DNA of 64,000 nucleotides from Dermanyssus gallinae (GCA_003439945.1 QVRM01003921.1:25953-89952); one strand, 5' to 3'. Positions 21,165 through 32,928 are shown, counted from the first letter of the stretch. Numbers and translations: made by a program. The notes: generated by a model from the letters alone, not told the origin.

Positions 21165-21700
21165 ATAGAAAAAGGCGCGTAGGCCGGAGTGGAAGGGAGT
21201 TTGAGCCTACGCTTTAGGTCCTCTTTAAGCAACGGCGTGTCACATAGCAGATAGACGTATCTGTTTAGCGATGTACGATGCAGACTCAGAGCTCGCTTCA
21301 GGAATGCAGGCTTAATTTTCGAGCTTGTCGAGTTGCGCCGACGGGAGATAATCCCAGATGACCTGTATGCCGTAGGAGGCGACTGGTGCTACCGTTATGT
21401 TGAACAAAGCCAGCGTCGTTCGTAGAGATAGTCTCGAAGGAGTTCGTTTACTAACACTTGCAACCAGCGCTCGGCGCGCTCTGTCCGTAGTGTGCTCCAC
21501 GAAAGACCGACCGTTTGTAGGGAGTATCACTTCTAGATATTTAAAGTTGTTGACATATTTCAGGGATAATCTGTTTATATGCAGAGCATCAAAAGCCGCA
21601 AGACGGCCACCCTGTCGGACTTTCATGTCGGGGTATGTGGAAGAGGCTGGCCTATTAATTCATATGGACAAGACAGAAGCCATGAAATTCCAAAATTGAA
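21165..21700 (-). mobile_element. LINE B copy 2 with a 5' inversion (twin-priming structure)
   Basis: Minus-strand 21626-21312 reads KVRQGGRLAAFDALHI, FKYLEVILPTNG and APVASYGIQVIW (RT thumb), then, after a shift, FLKRALSLHRTSLNRYVYLL towards 21165, all matching LINE B. Immediately next to it, plus-strand 21630-21695 reads EEAGLLIHMDKTEAMKFQN, the block that should directly precede KVRQGG. The 5' piece is therefore inverted relative to the 3' piece and the two meet head to head. Confidence 0.75.
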
Positions 21701-23380
21701 ATAATAGAGACCAAGAGAATGAGGTGCAAAGCTCTCAAAAGATAGACAGGTGATTACAGGGGAAAGCTGGTAGATCAAATTAAACTTAGCAAAGGAGAAT
21801 GGCCTTTGCCAGTATTCAAAAGTTTACGCTTCTTCTTGGACAGTATAGCCACACAGAACAACATCAGAGAAATGCTTGTCGCCATGGCGTCAGACAAGGT
21901 AATGTTCAGAAAATAGCCGGGCAGATTCCTTTAACCAAAAAACCTCCGCTTTGTGAGCCGGAACAGCTGCTGCTCTGAGAAGCTGTGTATGGTTTTAATA
22001 CAACGAAAACGTTTCAAAGAAGTCGAAAAAACCGTGCTTGGCCCTGCAACCGGCGACTGGAGCGATTGACCCTAAAGGTACAGCAGAATTCCTCGTGGCT
22101 CCTTCTGAGACACTAGAAGAAGGGCATAGATTCCAAGCTCAAAAACACAAAACACGAAGGTTAATCACAAAAAAAAGAAAGAAGAATTTCTACCTAAAAA
22201 AATCCATTATCTTCGTACAAGTTGCGGAATAAAAGCCAGAAAGTGCTGCTGACGTATTGTAAGAGGAGACAGGGGAGAAGTAGACGTATCGGCCCATTAT
22301 GACTGTCTTGCTACGAGGCATCGACCCGTTCTGAACGGCAACTAAGATTGGACAAGAGCTGCGGGGAATACTCAAGATTCACAAGACATTCTACGTAAGA
22401 GTTGACCCCAGGCCAACTAGGAACCGGGACAGTTGCCAGGGCCTTGTCAACTTATAGAAAGGCAGGCGAGTTTGAAAATCCACTGAACAATCTTGTGGCG
22501 TCAATACTAAACAATAACCTGGGAAGAAAGTTGCTAGTAATTAATTCTTCGATATCGCGAAAGGTGTTAAGCGGCCTTCGTGGAGAAAGCAATCCTAGCT
22601 TACCTCTGTGTGGAAACTCGCCTTGACCTTCAAACTCCACCGCCGCAGTACCAAATAAAGCGGCACAAAATTCGAATTAATAAAGGATCAAAAAGAAATA
22701 GCAAAAATAATATGCGACCCGATCCACCTAAGACCCCGAAAGGCTCCAGGCTATTATCGAGGGTACGTGTGCGAACACCGCCACAACCACGGTGCACCCT
22801 TAGTGAAATCGCTTAAAATGGGGGGTACAGGTCATTCCAGACAAGCAAAGATATTGCAACAAGCCAAAAGAGCTTTGAGGCAGACCCACTGAGATGGTGA
22901 AAAATGCAGACAGGCATTGACGAGATGCAGGAAAATCAGAGCATAATCCTGATACCATTCAAAAACGGACGGACCTTTGCCTATATCCCACTGGGACGGA
23001 TTTCCTGGCACTTCCTTGTGGCTTTATAGTGCCGCCCAAACTGGTCACGCAGTCAGGTTGGCCAAACCTACCAAGTGCAGGAGATATTCGCGTATTTTTC
23101 TCACGATTTTCGTTCGATTGCTTTTGTCAGGTAGACGTGGCGCCATTGCAACACTAACAATATTTTAGCAACTTGTATTATTGATACCATTATTGTTTTG
23201 TTACTATCGGTTTGGCAGCAAGTAGAGTTCGGGCAGTGCGCGTCCGGGCAGCCGGCAGAACCGAATACACCGACCCTCTGCTGCTGTGTGTCTCATAAGC
23301 AGGTACTTGCTGATCAGCACCAGCAGCTACATAGAGAGTCCTAGTGGAAGTGGCCATCACCCTCGTTTTAGTAGAAGAAG
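21700..23380. other. No recognised gene
   Basis: A-rich and mixed-composition sequence. Open frames at 22402-22626 and 22580-22816 show no domain I recognise. It may hold old repeats that I cannot classify. Confidence 0.35.
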
Positions 23381-23890
23381 TCGTTGCAGCGGCAATTACT
23401 GCTACTAGAACGAGTCATAGAGCTCTTCAGGACGGGCGGATGCTATACGAGATGGAGACGAAACAGGCCAGCGACGAAAGGCGTGGACCAGCTAGGCAGC
23501 GTGAGGGAAGAAGACGATGACACCGAACGAATCAGAGAGAGAGAGAGAGAGCACGAGAGAGGAAAAGGCGCGTATTGAGGTGTCAATTACCATGTTGACT
23601 CAATCCGTTATCAGCGTCAGCTCAGCCAGCTATCCCGGTTGCACAGTTCATCCCGTATTTGCGTTCTCTGCCCCTTCGCTTGGGTGCCCCACCAGCCGTT
23701 CCTTCATCAGCCGTTCTTCCATCGGGCACTTGAGCAGCGTGCAGCCGGCCGGGTATGCCCGCCGCATACACCCCTCCGCCCCCGCCCGCGAACCCCCGCT
23801 GTGTACTACGAGGATTGCAATAGCAGCAGCAGCTCACTCGAGCAGGAAAAGGCCACATTGCAGTCGATGCATATCGGTCGATAGATAGCA
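23380..23890 (+). other. GC/CpG-richer island with a 123-codon unassigned ORF
   Basis: Against the AT-rich surroundings this segment is GC-rich. It carries a (GA)n run (23533-23550) and an ATG frame at 23517-23888 (MTPNESERERE...), with Ser-, Pro- and Ala-rich sequence and no recognised domain. It might be a promoter or first-exon region of a host gene; the frame itself may be chance. The only support is composition. Confidence 0.2.
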
Positions 23891-24770
23891 AATAACTAGC
23901 CAAACATTCGTTGCCTATTCCATATTCGGATAGACCCGAACTCATTTGCCGGCGTGTCCATGGCCTTGTCGTTGATTGACATTCGCCTGTTCATACGGAC
24001 TAAAACCCAATCACAAGCCTGAAACGGACAGCTTTTGCCGTTTACTCTCTCGGTTGAAACGTAGGTTAGCAGGAACACAATATACCTAAAGGTGCACAAC
24101 TTAGCTGTCTGGTAAAAAGAAAACTAAGGAGATTTTCGTGTGTCACAGGCTAGTAGTACCGGCGGCGAGTCAAAAGTCAGTATTCAGGTTTTGTGTGCCG
24201 AACGAGTGTAATAGAACCTTAACCCATTCGCATGTCGTCTGCTTAAAGGCGTGAGGACAATAGCTACCTCCTGCAGTCACTAGTATTGCATGAAATCGCT
24301 TGCTGCTTAACGGCTTTTATTATTGCGTGAATTTTACCAAGGTCGTCCATTATGCTTAGCTTTATTATTACTTTGTAATACCTAGACAAATATACTTCAC
24401 TGCATACCGTTTTATTTCCTTCCTCACTACTATTAGTTTTAGTATTATTTAGTTATAGTATAGTATTCCAGTAATTATGCTGTTTGCGTACTTACTGTAG
24501 TAGCTCCTACGGATTCCATTACGGTAATACAGTTCATAAAAGTTTATATTAACTTATACTAATCTTTGTGCAATAGTATAGTTAATACATACAATGGCGT
24601 GCGCCAACATCTTGAAGCTATTTAACTGTCGGATAAAAGCCAGTTAACTCGTCCCGCAGATGCGCACTGAGAGAAAGACTGAGATCAAAGCGTCGCTGTG
24701 GCTGCCCATGAAACCCATCCTATCTCCCCGTGAGTTCAAAATTGTAGGAACTCAACTAGTGAACGCAAGC
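23890..24770. other. No recognised gene
   Basis: AT-rich, with stops in all frames. Nothing identified. Confidence 0.45.
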
Positions 24771-24774
24771 GACT

Positions 24775-25265
24775 AATGAAAGTGCATTTCCAGGAAGCTG
24801 ATGATGATGCGTTCGACAGTGCTCTCGGTACCCTAGATTCGTATCAAAGGTCACACTTAGGTCTTTGTAGAACTTGACTTCGCGTGCTGGTGCTCTGTTA
24901 AGGGCATACACTATATTGTCTGGTAAAGTTTTGATGATTGCTCACCTGTTTACATACGCCCGTTTGGATACTGAACCATGGTTATCTATTCCTGTCGTAT
25001 CGGATTTTGTTGTACAAGATTAGGTTATCAGCATAAAACGTATGCTTCAGCGATCCTGCTTAAAAGAACAGTTTCACACTTTAATAAATCTACTGAATAT
25101 GGAGAAGGGCTTCAGTGTGAGCCCTGAGGGGCTCCCGTTGAGCTACGGAGAAAGAACCAACCGATGTTAACTTGAAAGCCACGATCTTCTAAGTAGTACT
25201 GCTATTAGTTTGCTAATAGTGTGTCAACTAATTCATATAGGTAAAGTGGCAATTGCTGCTCGTTT
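24775..25265 (-). pseudogene. CR1/Jockey-like LINE E RT fragment with YADN
   Basis: Minus-strand translation gives GAPQGSH (block B, normally GVPQGS), then in another frame FYADNLILYNKIRYD (the YADD block with the second Asp changed to Asn). NRAPAREVKFYKDLSVTFDT follows, the usual xDLGVxFDxxL motif after the active site. Multiple shifts and stops are present. It is short and clearly dead. Confidence 0.65.
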
Positions 25266-25629
25266 TGCGCATACTTAATATGGCTTCGAGACAGCGGATA
25301 AAAATTGTTTTGAAAGAAACGGTTTGTCGCTTAGCATTACGTTCAATTAACCAGAATAAGTCAGTTAGAGGGGGACGCAATCATGTCATGATCTGAAAGA
25401 CGAAATGTTGAAAAATTAATGACCCAAAGGAACTGCATTTAGAGGTAATGCTGTGTATGGTTATACGCCTATATATATACAGAACGCAACAGCCAAATTG
25501 TCACTTTGATAACTATGCTTTGGTTTTACTACCTGTTCGAAATTACTGGCGGTCGCTAGGCTTAGGTTATGTCCATTATGGGAGCGAAAAAATAATGTTG
25601 TGCCCTATTTGGCTAGTAAGCGACTAATA

Positions 25630-26230
25630 GATTGTCGAGGAATTAACACCCGCCGGGGTCAAGAGGCATTTTTGTTGCGTAAACTAAAAGGTACCGAAAG
25701 AAAGGCAGCGATGCTACAAGGCATAGGCGTACCGCAAAATGGGCTGCAACTTTAACGGCAACGCATCTGCAAATTTCATACACAAGCATCGGACGGAGGT
25801 TTTAACGTGATCTGGGTGAATCACTTACAAGTTTCAAAACAGACATGCAATTGCTGCAACGAAGAACAAAAATACGCTATTTAAAAGAAAACGTGCTCCT
25901 TGACTTGCTAAATGGTGGTGAACAACTCAACGTAACTTTCAGTGATGAGTATCTCTTTACTCATGAAGAAAGGTAAAGTGACACAACGGCTGTATTTGAC
26001 TCAGACAAAGTCAAAGTCATAGATCCTCTTTAGTGCTGACAACTAACAACCCACTTGGATCCAGGGGGCGGAGTCTGTTATGGTTTGGACTGGCCGAACT
26101 CCCCTAATATTTATACCCCATAAAAACAAAAGTAAACGCCTTCCTTTACTGCGAATTGCTATTGGAGGATTATCTGAAACCATGTTTCAAAACACAGAGC
26201 AACCTTGCCTAATACTAAGCTTACGCAACG
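25630..26230 (+). pseudogene. Degraded Tc1/mariner-superfamily transposase (maT-like)
   Basis: Plus-strand frames near 25935-26150 read NVTFSDEYLFTHEE (first catalytic Asp), then VMVWTGLAELP in a shifted frame, with KNKSKRLPLLRIAI after it. This is the order and wording of mariner-like (maT/DD37D group) transposases: xxFSDExLFT and GVMVWxGI. The second and third catalytic regions are not readable. Ends were not found. Several stops are present. Confidence 0.5.
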
Positions 26231-26792
26231 CGCATTGAGTCCCATGAGACTGTTCGTTAGATCGAACGGTTCCATGCGATCAAATCCCCTGAATAAATTA
26301 TTTGCAACCAGTAGGCAAAAGCCAAATGTCGTCTTAGATATGTTTATCTTCAGAAGCATATTATAATATAGAATTCAGGTAGTTTCAGTATTTCACACTG
26401 GCGTATATGCCATAGCATGCATCACAATGCAAGCGCTTTTGCAATTTTCGAGAAATACCATAAAACGTAACTAGATATGCAAGAGGTCATTCTTGTCGTT
26501 AAACCCTAATCTAATGAGTGGCTATATAAGAATATATACATGGATCTGAAGAGAAAATTTTAACCCAGTAAGGCAAGGTCTTTATAGATACACCTCTTGT
26601 CTCTGGAGCAAACTGTTGATGATCTAAGACTAGCGAGGAATGCAAGACCAGCCGCTGTGAGAGGCCCGCCCTCTAGGAAGGTGGTCCCTCACTGGACGGT
26701 TTACAAAATGGCAGAATTTCCCTATTCAACTGCAGAAATATATGCGCGGTGATAGACAGAGATAGAACTGAGTAAAGGAGAAAGGGAGACAT

Positions 26793-26936
26793 ACCCCTCC
26801 CATGGCTTCGAAGTAATTTCAAATTAATGCAGAGAATGGGGGGTGGAAATCGGATTTAGTTGGTGTATGGGGTGTACACTAGTCACGCAGGCTTCTAGTG
26901 ATGCATCATGCATTCCCTAAATCTCCCATAAAAGAG
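26793..26936 (+). repeat. SINE-3 copy, diverged
   Basis: The segment CACTAGTCACGCAGGCTTCT and its flanks align with the SINE in the Tc1-like element (read on its minus strand) over about 140 bp. It starts CCCCTCCCATGGCTTCG and ends before CTCCCATAAAAG. No clear target duplication was found, so this is an older insertion. Confidence 0.7.
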
Positions 26937-27224
26937 CTACCTCTAAATTTCAGTATATATATATATATATATATAAAGAGAGAACGTAGAAATGTTGTTT
27001 GGTGCTAGAGATGCTTCCTAAGCAAAATGTGCATGGGTACGAGTCGCGCGTTAAGACAAACTTGACACGTTGATCTTTTAAAAAAGGCAGAAAGTATTGT
27101 CAAAACGCTGTGCTTTATTTAAAACGACATTCCGATCGTCAAAGTATTTTACGCCACCATAGGTGTATCTAAGGAACTGGCTTAGTTACGGTAAATGGCA
27201 TTACGACTATTGTAAATGGCTGAT

Positions 27225-27345
27225 CTTATATATATATATATATATATATTACTCAATGTTCGTCAGTCATTCAATATATATATATATATATATATATATT
27301 ACTCAATGTTCGTCAGTCATTCAATATATATATATATATATTGAC
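27225..27345. repeat. Two-copy tandem of a 31-bp motif embedded in (TA)n
   Basis: ATTACTCAATGTTCGTCAGT followed by CATTCAAT occurs at about 27248 and again at about 27299, each bordered by (TA)n runs of 16-28 bp. It is an expanded compound microsatellite. Confidence 0.85.
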
Positions 27346-27872
27346 TTTTTCGGCGTTCGAACGTCAAAGTGTGCGGACGTGTTTTCGGTGGCTTGCAAAT
27401 TGTGGGACGTTTCCTAGCTCGTATGCCACGACCTGACTTGGCAGTGGCTCAGTAGGATCGCCTTCACCTTGCGCTTCGTATAAGACTGAAGAGTGTTCCA
27501 CTGGTTAACCGTGAGGAGCCGTTCAGTTCATCCGTGCTCCTGTGTACTGTACTTTTTATAGGTCGTGTGCCATAACAGCCACGTCATAACACGGCTTTTC
27601 GTTCCGTCAATTTAGACGGTGGAGCCGCTCTGGCGACCGGCTAATTCCGCGTGCCTCCACGCACCTACATTTGGCGCCAGTGGGACTGTTTGTAAACAAT
27701 CACTTTGCCTTGGTGACATATAAATACAAGGCACTGGTGACATATATACAGAAGGTGACATACATGTATACAAGGCTACATACATATACAAGGCATTGGT
27801 AATATACATATATATATATATACATATACTTGGCGATATAACTATACAAAGCATTGCGAGTGAATGTGAAAC

Positions 27873-29170
27873 GTGATGATGGGCCCAAATGCCCCTGGCC
27901 GGCTAGTTGTGCCTCCAGCTGGCCTGGACATAGCAAACATTCGCACTGAGCCACCTGCAGCCGTCGGCGATATATCGAGGCCCGCTAGCGCCATGACTAA
28001 CAAATCCGCGGGCGTTAAGCGAAAAAGGCAGGGCGTCGAGGCTGACTCGGCGGTTGATGAGCCTTCGGGTGACGATGGTTTCACCGTTGTTACTAGCGCA
28101 AGGGTAAAGAAGACCGTGTTGCGGGAGCAAAAACAGTTAGACCGGTTGAAAAGCGAAGTCAATTCAGGAGCAATCAGAGCATTCAGGGTTCGCCTCAGAC
28201 AAAAAGAGAACCCTGACGGGAGTTCGGCCGACTTCAAGGAAGGTTCGATGTTACGGTTATTCAAGGCAAACCACTGGTGCCGGAGGGCTAAATCTCAGGC
28301 GATACGAGCAGCATCTTTATCAACGTTTTCTCCATTGATGTGGCTTAGAAGCTTTTACGCCTAACATGCGTTGACGACATCCCTGTGACCGCCTCTTACC
28401 CGGACTTGGCCTCGTTTAAGACCAGGATTCAAGGTGTCTGAACCGCGCTAACAGAGGAAGAGATTGTAACGGAGCTGTCAAACTTCGGTGTCACAGCCGC
28501 TTGAAGACTTTTCGTCTCTTCCGGCAATTAAAAGGTTGCCTCTGCCAAAAGTGATCCTGACTTTCGACCGTCAACTACCGACGTCAATGTTCTTGCGCTA
28601 TCGCGTGCATGCGGTGGTTCTGGAACCCGACCAACCACGAGTCTGCTTTAACTGCTCCAGGGTTGGCAATATTGCGGCGAACTTCTCACTTCCCAAGGCT
28701 TGTCGCAACTGTGGCAAAGGGGGCCACTTAGCCGCCGATTGTCCGAACCCGCTCAAATGTGTCAACTGCGAGGGACCTCACGATGCAAAGTCACATAGCT
28801 GCCCGCGATTATTTTTCCTGAGAGAAAGGAATCGGGTTCTAATGGAAGCCAGAACCCTCAACCAGGTTCGGGCAACTTACCCGGATGCATCTATCGACGA
28901 AGCCTTGGCAGCGCTTGCACTCTCTTTACAGGGTTCAAGTAGCGCTGGCCCAGCTTCCTTCTGCCCGGAGGGGGCGACATATGCCTCGGTGGTGCGCAGA
29001 ATCCCGGTTGGTGGAGACATGATTCCGCAGCTTCTTCTGCCCCGGCCTAGAGCGGCTCCCAAACAGCGTCCTCGAGCCGAGCCACGAACGAAGGTCACGC
29101 GCACTCGTCTCAAGAGACCTCGCAAGCCACAACGATTGCAGGACGGTGACAGAACCCACATAGGTCAGTT
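27873..29170 (+). pseudogene. LINE ORF1 with CCHC zinc knuckles
   Basis: The N-terminal part (27873-28364) is charged and reads KSAGVKRKRQGVEAD and RLRQKENPDGSSADF. After a frame change, 28488-29170 reads VCFNCSRVGNIAANFSLP (a knuckle with His and last Cys lost), CRNCGKGGHLAADC (perfect C-x2-C-x4-H-x4-C) and CVNCEGPHDAKSHSC. An Arg/Pro-rich tail follows. This matches the single-strand nucleic-acid-binding ORF1 of LINEs. A stop and a shift near 28370-28480 break the frame. The start at 27873 is ATG (MMMGPNAPG). Confidence 0.8.
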
Positions 29171-29229
29171 CGTCGGATCCTTCAGAAGGTGCCGGTCCAA
29201 GCTCCACAACTGGGCAGAACCCTGCGACT

Positions 29230-30536
29230 CCGCCAGACAAGGTTGCCTGTCACCAATGCGGCCAGACCTTCGCCAGGCGAAGCCTCCGTAGACATGTTAC
29301 GGTCAAACATGGGGGAGGCGCCATACCCGTCCCTAACGGGGTAATGAACGAGTCCAATCTAGACCTCACGGAGTACATCCAGGCTTTCATCAAAAATGGA
29401 AAGCTGGTTCGTATCTTATCCAAAATAGTAAGAAAGTCGGTCGCTGACGCGTTGTCAGAGGTGTGCTTAAAGGTTGCCTCGGATAACGACGACGCCGCCT
29501 GGCTGGAACTTTTCTCTTTTGCTTCAGTTGTGCTGAGGCTACTGATAGGCTGCAGGGACACACGCTCATCAGAAAGAACTTGGTGGAGTTCCGACGCGGT
29601 GTTTGGCTTATAGACCTGGCTCCCCTGCTTACCGCCGGTGAGTCAGCCGAACGAAACCAATCGATCACGCGAGCCGTGTCGGAAGGGGACGTATCAGGAG
29701 CAGCCCGCCTTCTTCTATCTGAGGACGTTATGGTCTATGAACCAGCTGCCGCAGCGTCGTTACGGGAAAAACACCTCCCCGCGCAACCAGATCTTCGTCC
29801 GCTCCCCCTTCACAACTCTTACCTTCATCTACGTCGGTCGAGGATGTTCGCTATGCAGTTGGATCATTTTCAAAGAGCTCGGGCGTCGGCCTGGATTTTA
29901 TTAGACCTCGGCTCCTACAGGACCTTCTTTCATCGACTCTCGGCTGCTCATCCGACGGACTTAGTAAGGCCCTAGCAACAGTAATTGACCTACTGGATGG
30001 GGAGCTCCGCATCCAAGGTGGCGCCCCCTCATCATCGGAGCGAGGCTGATTGCATTGAAGAAGAAAGACGGCTCATTCAGACCTATCGCTTGCTGTTTGG
30101 TACTACGTGGAGTCGCGGCAAAATTGGCAGTCTTGAAATGTTATTAACCTAGAGATTGGGCCTCACCAGTTGGGTTTCTCCACCAAGAGGGTGCTGAAAT
30201 AATGACTCACGCTACCAGGGCTTTTATAGATTCTCGGCTCAATCTATCCGTGTTAGTTAAACTAGATTTTAAGAACGCGTTCAACACCGTCAGAAGGGAT
30301 CACTTGTTGAGAGTGATTGGAGACGAGGCCCCTGCCATTTATCACCAAGCGAAATTGGCCTACGGTGATCCGTCGCACTTGGTCTTACCCTCGGCACTGC
30401 TCACTTTGGCTGTATGGGTTCAGCAGGGAGACCTTTTTTGTCCTGCCGTTAAAGACTTAGTCAACTAACTTGAGAGTTCACTTAACCTTTGGTATTTGGA
30501 CGACGGAGCCATCGGAGGTAACATTGGTTTGGTCTG
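29230..30536 (+). pseudogene. LINE G ORF2: C2H2 finger, linker and R2-like RT
   Basis: One frame reads VACHQCGQTFARRSLRRH followed by VTVKHGGG, a C-x2-C-x12-H-x4-H finger as found at the N-terminus of R2-type proteins. Next comes a linker (VRILSKIVRKSVADAL, WLELFSFASVVLR, AARLLLSEDVM) nearly identical in pattern to the copy at 51669-52469. The RT then shows LVKLDFKNAFNTVRRDHLL (block A), WVQQGDLF (block B, degenerate) and, shifted, LWYLDDGAIGG with the catalytic YLDD. At least four frame breaks occur. The endonuclease end is absent. Confidence 0.8.
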
Positions 30537-30669
30537 TGAGCATATATATTTGGTTAATCCATATGTCCGTTCCGAACGTTGCGTGCGCCGCACTGCACAG
30601 ACCCGGGGGAGGACGAAAACTGTTGGGAGAGGACTGTTTGTTTACATGGCGGTAATAACAGACTTGAGT

Positions 30670-30712
30670 TGTATTTACCAATAAATTAAGCGGTTTAAAA
30701 TGCAGTTTCGTG

Positions 30713-30767
<55 letters not shown>

Positions 30768-30811
30768 CGAGACTGCATTTTTTACCGTTTAATTTATTGG
30801 TAAATACACTT
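30670..30811. repeat. Palindrome: ~48-bp arms around a (TA)n loop
   Basis: GTATTTACCAATAAATTAA begins the left arm (30670-30717), and its reverse complement closes the right arm (30764-30811). About 46 bp of pure TA lies between them, itself self-complementary. Arms match with a few mismatches. It may be a tiny fold-back or MITE-like element, or a replication-generated inverted duplication. It sits just after the truncated LINE G. Confidence 0.85.
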
Positions 30812-30814
30812 GTT

Positions 30815-31690
30815 ATCAAATAAATCAAACTTATGAAAAATAACTCTAAAAAAGGTGTAAAATATAAAGCAAATCACAATCGACAAAATTCAAAGAATTA
30901 TTGGGTTAAGCACGTTAAGCAAAAGGTAATCACGATGGATATTATCACACAAACTTTTAAAACGCGTTTCGTGCGCTTGCTACAACGTCAAACAATGAGT
31001 GACGCTCTCACATATGCACGCCAACAATTATAATAGCCCATTCGCAAAGCATCTTCATAATATACGAAAACAGGTAAAAACACAGTGGATACATGTAACT
31101 ATTCAACCTGAGTTCGTATTTTCCTATACAAGGTACTACAAATCCGAGGCATGCTTCTCAACGTGCGGTGGATCATCATTCTTGCTTCCGGTACCATCTG
31201 GTTTTCATGCTCAATTCCGGCCTGCATATTCTTAGCGTTCAACAATTGGCAATAGAAACAGCGAAATACGCTGTAGGATTTAAACATCGGACTTGGTAGG
31301 CTTGGGCACTACAGCCGTCACAGGTAAAACTTCAATGCACGCTATATTGCTGGTATCACCCGAGGCAGACGTCGATTTTACAATCCCATTACAAATACTA
31401 ACCGACGGTCAATCCTTCTATTTCCCCTAATTGGTCGGTACCCTGTGTCTTGGTAAGACTTAGCTTTCTTCTTGGCTTCATCGATACCATTGCACTACGA
31501 TATACGACACCAACTTAGGCGAGCAGCGGACAATGCAACAACACTGGAAATGACGCTGCGACATGCTCAGAACCGCGTCGAACAGGAATTGTATGTCGAA
31601 ACCGTCAAGTAGATCAAGCCAGTCGGCTTTAAGTGCGAGACATACGTGTAATTGCACAATGGACTAATAAGATGACTGCAAGTCGCACAC
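30815..31690. other. No recognised gene
   Basis: AT-rich; open frames at 30833-31033 and 30999-31235 have no recognised motif. Part of 31500-31690 may belong to the LINE G fragment that follows, but no motif supports that. Confidence 0.35.
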
Positions 31691-31699
31691 ATAAGGAAT

Positions 31700-32030
31700 A
31701 CGAGAAAGTCGGGGCCTCACACAATACAACTGAAGCTCGCTCAGAGCCCAATAACAGCTCAATCGCTCGCTTGAAAGTCGGTCTTAGTCGGAATAGTCAG
31801 CTGAGGCCAGACGGAAAAACTCTTACCCCCTGGGCTTTTGGTCGTCTTCTCGTGTGGGATGTTACAGTGTCATGTACGCTGGCCAAAAACTACGTTCAAA
31901 ACACGAGCCGTGAGGTGGGCCCAGGCGCCCGGTTCGCAGAGAACCGAAAACTGACGAAATTCAGCGCGGCAACGCCGCGGCCGTGAAAGGGTCTCTTCCG
32001 TCAGCCGCAGGGCTTCCGGAGATCCCGTAG
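31700..32030 (+). pseudogene. LINE G restriction-like endonuclease fragment, internally deleted
   Basis: RPDGKTLTPWAFGRLLVWDV carries the RPD...D signature of the R2-type restriction-like endonuclease, followed by TVSCTLAKNYV and ENRKLTKFSA. The next residues, in a shifted frame, are RGNAAAVKGSL, the element's C-terminal motif. So about 70 codons between the two (the VPVAxETxG region of copy G4) are deleted. A stop ends it at 32028-32030, abutting LINE C on the other strand. Confidence 0.75.
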
Positions 32031-32885
32031 AAACTGTTTTTATTCCCCATAATTGTATGCCTATTACAATAAACGGGCGAATATGTATCTGGTTGTTGCT
32101 TAATCGAGAGCACCTGGGACTTCTTAAGGGCTGTGGCCACGTTCAAGGCTTTTCGAGACCTCTCCTCTATGTGTGCAGCGAAGGTCTTGGCTGAGAGGGA
32201 CACTGTGATACCGATATATGTAAACTTATTTTTATAGTTCAGGTCATGTTTATTTAACCTAAGGTCTCGGCCAGTCTGTCCGGGTGTCTGAACTTCACAT
32301 ACGCCGGCAAAGTAGCCAGCGCCTGTTGCAGAAGGTATCTGCTGCTACTATGGAGAACTAGATCGTCGGCATACATAATTATCTTGAGAGCTGGGTGTCA
32401 GGTGTGTATACGTGTTGATAACTCGGCTACAAATGGAGAAAAAAGTAAAGGGCTGAGATTATCGCCCTGATCAAAACTTTCGGTTGTTCTATGCTTGGGT
32501 GCTCCGCTACACCGTCGTCCAGGATGATCCGATTGGATTGTATCACGTCTTTCGTCAATATCAACATTCGTATTGAGACATTGATTTCCGCGAGCTTAAG
32601 CAGGACTTTTGTTCGTGAGGCTGAGTCAAACGCGGCTCAGAAGTCTACAAATACGCTGTATAAACCTGTCCCTTTCGAACCAGGGTTTGCGCGATATCTG
32701 CAAGGAAGGTTGCACATGCAGTTAGTGTTGACTTCTACACACGAAAGCCAAGTTGCTCTTCTGGTAATGCATTTTTGTACTTGACGAACGGCAGTTTGTA
32801 AGCCCCGCTTTTCTTGGCGATGCCCCGTCAAGAAGAGGGCTCGGTCCGCAATTCCTTGCCTTTTAGAACAAGTGCCATAACGCAC
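32031..32885 (-). pseudogene. LINE C reverse transcriptase relic with YADD
   Basis: Minus-strand reading from 32885: HRQEKRGLQTAVRQVQKC, GLYSVFVDF (block A start), then AAFDSASRTKVLLKLAE, where a stop replaces one codon. In other frames QGDNLSPLLF (block B; read near 32465) and IIMYADDLVLHSS (YADD, near 32370) follow, and then IGIQLWGIKTVSTG (thumb). The order is that of an APE-type LINE RT. Multiple shifts make it dead. Its 3' end abuts the LINE G fragment. Confidence 0.75.
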
Positions 32886-32889
32886 TGTC

Positions 32890-32928
<39 letters not shown>

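Larger units (their letters stand above)
27346..30536 (+). mobile_element. LINE G copy 1, R2-like, two-ORF, 3'-truncated
   Basis: From a GC-richer leader (27346-27700) and a short tandem region with GGTGACATA-type units (27708-27830), the element enters an ORF1-like frame (27873) with CCHC knuckles. After a shift come a C2H2 finger, a linker and an RT with YLDD. It breaks off at about 30536, before the Cys-His motif and restriction-like endonuclease found in sister copies. A second long copy (51480-53640) shares the finger-linker-RT order. The junction of ORF1 and the finger could in principle be a fusion of two elements. Confidence 0.7.

Noticed and set aside
27655..27690. LTR end plus primer-binding-like TTGGCGCCAGTGGGA
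   Set aside because: It resembles an LTR-retrotransposon primer site, but no second LTR, protease, integrase or RNase H is seen. The downstream ORF has LINE-type knuckles and RT.
29877..29975. Complete active R2-like retrotransposon
   Set aside because: Both long LINE G copies have stops, shifts and deletions; none is intact.
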